Of a stretch of DNA of 64,000 nucleotides, positions 60,241-64,000 are shown in pieces. The position numbers and the translations under genes were made by a program. The DNA is from Cardinalis cardinalis (lineage: Eukaryota; Chordata; Aves; Passeriformes; Cardinalidae). The first letter of the stretch is position 1. Every line of letters begins with the position of its first letter. The notes below the pieces were generated by a model. It saw nothing but the letters and a program-made list of their open reading frames with translations. It was not told where the DNA came from and made no database searches. Location: positions 6,778,694-6,842,693 of the forward strand of contig JACDOX010000001.1 of assembly GCA_014549065.1 (NCBI GenBank), given 5' to 3'.

Positions 60241-63200
60241 ATTGCTTTGTTATTAGATATTCTAAACAATGTCATTATCAGAGTGTAACCTTGGAAAAGT
60301 GATTAGCATGTACTGCGATATTAATAAATGGAGTTATCATTAAATCACTCTATGGAAGCTTTCAGTTACCGTTGAAACTGGTTTTATGCAGCTGTGTCAA
60401 GAAATTACTGAGTTTTGAGCTTTTTCAAAAGCAAAATATTGTATGAAATTTCTTTCCCATGGGAGGATTAAAAAAAGCAGAGCACAAAAACAAAAGCTGT
60501 AAAGTTGCTTCTATTTGAATCTCACTGAGATTGAAAACCAGACTGAGTACCATGTTCATCAAAGTAGAAATCTCATCATTATTATCAAACTACATATGTT
60601 TTTGTCTGTGGGTGGAGAAAGATTTTTAGTATCATGAATGGTAGAAGCTGAAGGAGGTTTTGATAGTAAGAAAATTTTGCCAATATATGATAATTTTGTA
60701 ATAAACTTTTCCCATGTGCCTTTTACAGCACAACTAAAGTAGACCCAAATGCTTACATTCAGAAAAACCCACAGAAACATCTTCTTTTCTGTTAAATAGA
60801 AACAAATAAAATACATGTGTGCATGGAGTCAAATGGCAGCTAGTCTTTTAGCAGATCGTGCCATTGGAAATGCAGCCTGTGCAGAGACTGCAGGATCTGG
60901 GCCACAGAGATCAGTCCACTCCCTTTCCCATTGCCCATGCCAGGATTCAGAGCCACAGGCTGTCACTTGAATGTATTAAGCAGAAATATTTCANCTGACA
61001 GGAGGAAGCTAAGGAATGAAATATTTGAAGCTTAATTTGCTGAACTCATTAGAGCCTTCCAGCATATAAAACATATGGAAAAATAAGTAATAAGANAAAT
61101 GAAAAGGCAAGAGAAGGGGTAAATTTACAACTACTGTCAGTAGTTCAACTCTACTGAAGATAAGTCTGGGTAACACAGGGATTTTTCACTCTGAATTGTA
61201 GCTTAGATTTTATCCTGTAAAGTTCTTTGGATTTTTTGTCATTTTCCCTACTGAGTTTGTCATTCCTCTACAAATTATTATGTATTGTTTTTCACTGATT
61301 CAGATCTAAGAGTGGAATGATTCAGTGTACTCCTGCACATCACTTTTTCATATTTGTCTCCATCAGGACACGCCAGAAAAAAAAATCAGGCCATAATTCC
61401 CTGCTATAAAAATGCTTCCCAAATCAAAAAGATATTGCAGAGAATTTATTTTGAAGAACAATTAGGAAAGGAAGTCATCATTATAGTGCTATACACACAT
61501 TTCCATGGTTAGATATCAGAAAGTTGTTACGAGCAATATTGAATACAGAAACATTTTAATAGAAAGCATTTACAGCTAAAAAAGCTATTTTTTTAAGTTT
61601 TATTTTAAATAATATGTATATGATTCTGAAAGCTGGAAATGGAAAAGACGTTTTTCTAGGCTGATGCAGGATACTCANATGACAGCACAAGTGTGACTTG
61701 ACACTCACTGAACTTATCTAAATCTTTTGTGATGCAGGTTTTGATAAGCATACTTGTTTTCACTTAATTTCATTCTAGAAATGCCAACAATCATCTTCAA
61801 AGTTTTCCTGTCAATTATTATTGCTATTTGTAGTAGAGCATGGCTTAGNAGCCATGACATAAAATCAGGATGCAGATTTATTATCTAAATTAGTAAAGTT
61901 GCCTCCAGATGTGTGNGATGAAAATGAAGTATGATCAGGGATGGCTGCTCTGGACAACATCCAGCTGCTCACTGAAACTCACTCCCAGAAGAAATGGCCT
62001 CTTCAGGTCTATTGACATAATTTCACATACTTATCAAAATCGTTAGGTCATTCTCACGATATTTTGCTATAATTTTTGGTTGGCATTGTTATTTTAGAAT
62101 TGCAAATTATCAAATACAAACTTAATTATTACCTTGCATCTCACTGCTATTTACTTTCTATAGAAAATCNTATTCTTAATTCATTATTATTAATGTATTG
62201 CACTTGATATACGTAACACCATAGCATAGTACTTTATGGAATCTATTTAACACCATAGCATAGTACTTTATGGAATCTATTTACATTTTCCCAGTTTACA
62301 AGTAGGAAACAGTCAATAGAAAATCAGATCATAATGCACAACACTATATTAATTTTCTGGAACTTTGGAAGTGGAACATAATAAAATCCAATTTACAATC
62401 TATTTTTACTGCCTGACAAGTTGCAGAACTTATGAATAGGGTCATAATCTTCAGATTTCATACTGACATTTTCCACTTGGAAACACAAATATTCCAAATA
62501 TATTGATATATTTAAGGAAAAACACTGAATTCCATGTGGNAGTTGGTGTAAATATATTTTATAATGTGCTTGATAAACTGTCATTTAAGATTAATCTTAA
62601 TATTGGTCTAGGAAACATACATATTATATATACAATATTGATTGTGTCACTTTCATACCCTGCATATCTTTAATGGCAATATGAAGAGTTAATTTTATAC
62701 CTTCATTTTTTTAATAGCTGAACAATTCTTCAGCAAGAAAACTTCCATTAAGGCCAGAGCAGGAAAATTTACACAGATGTAAAATTCATTCTGCAGGAAA
62801 AATGTATCTAAAGGACACACCTGGGAGCAATTCTGAGCTGTGATAACAAAATGGATTAACTGAGCACAGTGAGGGAACCTCTAGTATAATCACTTTCCAT
62901 TTGCTGTTCAGTTGTTGCTTAAATGTGAATCCAACAGAGGCCCTGAAGCACGTAAACCACGACTGTTTTAACCAACATGACAAAGTTTCAGGCCTGAGCT
63001 CCAGCTGTCAGGCAAGGGGAGCATCCTCGCCTTTCCACTTCAGCATTTATCAGAGCAATTCATGAGCACACCAGACAAGGTAATTGACACTAAATGCTCA
63101 AGAGAGACCTTAGATCAGACAAGCAGGGAGGAACAGTAGCAGCTGACGAGCAGCTGCCAATATTTCCAACCTCATTTAGCCCAGCTGTGCTCTGTATTAC

Positions 63201-64000
63201 CAGTCTCTGCTTCATAAGTTATAAAAAAGGGCTGCCTTCTACGTGGCGTGGAAAAGGCATTAAATCATTGCTGGCCTCAGAGGAGCCCCTTGATCTAAAC
63301 GTGCTGCTGACACTGANTGACAGGAATATTCTGTTAGTTGGGCAGGCTCCAACAAAACACCTGCCTGAGCCAGNGTCTCATGGCCTTCAAGAACTCGTAT
63401 GTAGCAAGACATTCTTCCAAATATGCCTGAAGTTAATGTTTCCCCAGGCAGACCTTGTTTTATAGAGCCTGTCAAAACTTTACTGTGGAGAAGAGCTACA
63501 GCACTGCAGACCAAGATACGTGATCCCNCAAAGCACTGAAAGAAGAGGACTGCTCTGTCACCTACATAACAGAAGACTAACAGCAAGAACAAGATCTATA
63601 CATCTTCAGCCTGATCTATCAGCCCTTGAGCAGCTGTTACTGAAATGATTTTTCACGCTGGTCTTTGTCAAACAGCTTAACATAATGCATTTATTGTCTG
63701 CCAGATGAAACAGTGCCCTTAGNTAAACATTTGTCGTAAGAGGAATGAAACCTTTCTAAATAGAAAAGGTTGATAGTGCAGGAAATTATGAATAATTTTT
63801 CAAATGTTGTTTACATCTCAAACAAGACTCCTACCAAATANATGCCTGTATTTTATCCAGCCATCCAGTGATGGGATGACCCCAACACAACGACACCATT
63901 AGAAGTCTCCAGCTTTTTGAAGGCCCCAAGATGTCCCTGCGCTGCACTTACACCTGTGGGTATGAAGCACATGTGTGAGAAAATGCTTCTCCCCCTTCCT
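60217..64000 (-). other. OPRK1 intron (runs off the window)
   Basis: The intron lies between the TM2-TM4 exon and the last exon. No frame here encodes TM1-TM4 of an opioid receptor, so the next exon is outside the window. It contains a 34-bp tandem duplication at 62214-62281 and a TATA-like motif at 63220. Otherwise it is AT-rich sequence with no recognised repeat. The 63.0-63.5 kb part is less AT-rich and non-repetitive, with no supported function. Confidence 0.85.
62214..62281. repeat. Perfect 34-bp tandem duplication (2 copies)
   Basis: The unit beginning TAACACCATAGCATAG and ending GAATCTATT is found at 62214-62247 and again, identically, at 62248-62281. It lies inside the OPRK1 intron. 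Identity of the copies suggests recent origin or length polymorphism. Confidence 0.95.

Noticed and set aside
60215..60275. Extension of the OPRK1 frame upstream of the acceptor
   Set aside because: The extra residues are Phe/Leu-rich read-through of the polypyrimidine tract. The TTTTAG acceptor and similarity to known KOR begin at 60214.
60217..64000. Earlier OPRK1 exons in the right-hand segment
   Set aside because: No minus-strand frame encodes the TM1-TM4 region or the DRY motif. The exons must lie outside the window.
1..64000. CRISPR arrays, operons, tRNA or rRNA genes
   Set aside because: The DNA is vertebrate nuclear. No spaced direct repeats, cloverleaf-like A/B boxes or rRNA segments were recognised.

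Overview
The window is vertebrate nuclear DNA, most likely from a songbird (oscine passerine). Avian CR1 retrotransposon 3' ends, several short solo LTRs of the kinds common in passerine genomes, an AT-rich background and intron-containing G-protein-coupled receptor genes all point that way. Two conserved receptor genes frame the window: the 3' part of NPBWR1 (neuropeptide B/W receptor 1) at the extreme left on the + strand, and the last coding exon of OPRK1 (kappa opioid receptor) at 59.7-60.2 kb on the - strand. The two genes converge tail to tail. From memory this matches the human 8q11 arrangement, but with a much shorter intergenic desert (about 59 kb here).

Layout: 1-412 NPBWR1 C-terminal coding part; 413-950 its 3' flank; 0.95-59.6 kb a gene desert; 59,682-60,214 OPRK1 terminal exon; 60,215-64,000 OPRK1 intron running off the right edge. 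I found no convincing third protein gene, tRNA, rRNA or CRISPR array. Long stretches with no gene are described segment by segment, including where nothing is recognised.

The desert holds mobile-element relics. There are four CR1 copies (24.9-26.0, 42.8-43.2, 46.1-46.4 and 50.3-50.9 kb), all antisense to the + strand. There are five LTRs and one LTR fragment: 6,724-7,099 with an exact 6-bp target-site duplication, about 33.34-33.73 kb, 33.85-34.31 kb, a fragment at 51.92-52.14 kb, about 52.79-53.2 kb, and about 55.56-56.10 kb. The 50.3-56.1 kb stretch, just downstream of OPRK1, is a small retroelement island. Small tandem duplications, microsatellites, a GC-rich hairpin and some homeodomain/POU-type motif clusters are also present.

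Functionally, both genes encode Gi/o-coupled class A neuropeptide receptors from related branches of the family. The most biologically meaningful observations are the preserved NPBWR1-OPRK1 pairing, an altered and less acidic second extracellular loop in the OPRK1 exon, a shared polyadenylation-region motif linking three LTRs, and an internally deleted CR1. No clearly new biological system is visible. Scattered single Ns (roughly one per 250 bases) and one 186-base N run limit resolution.
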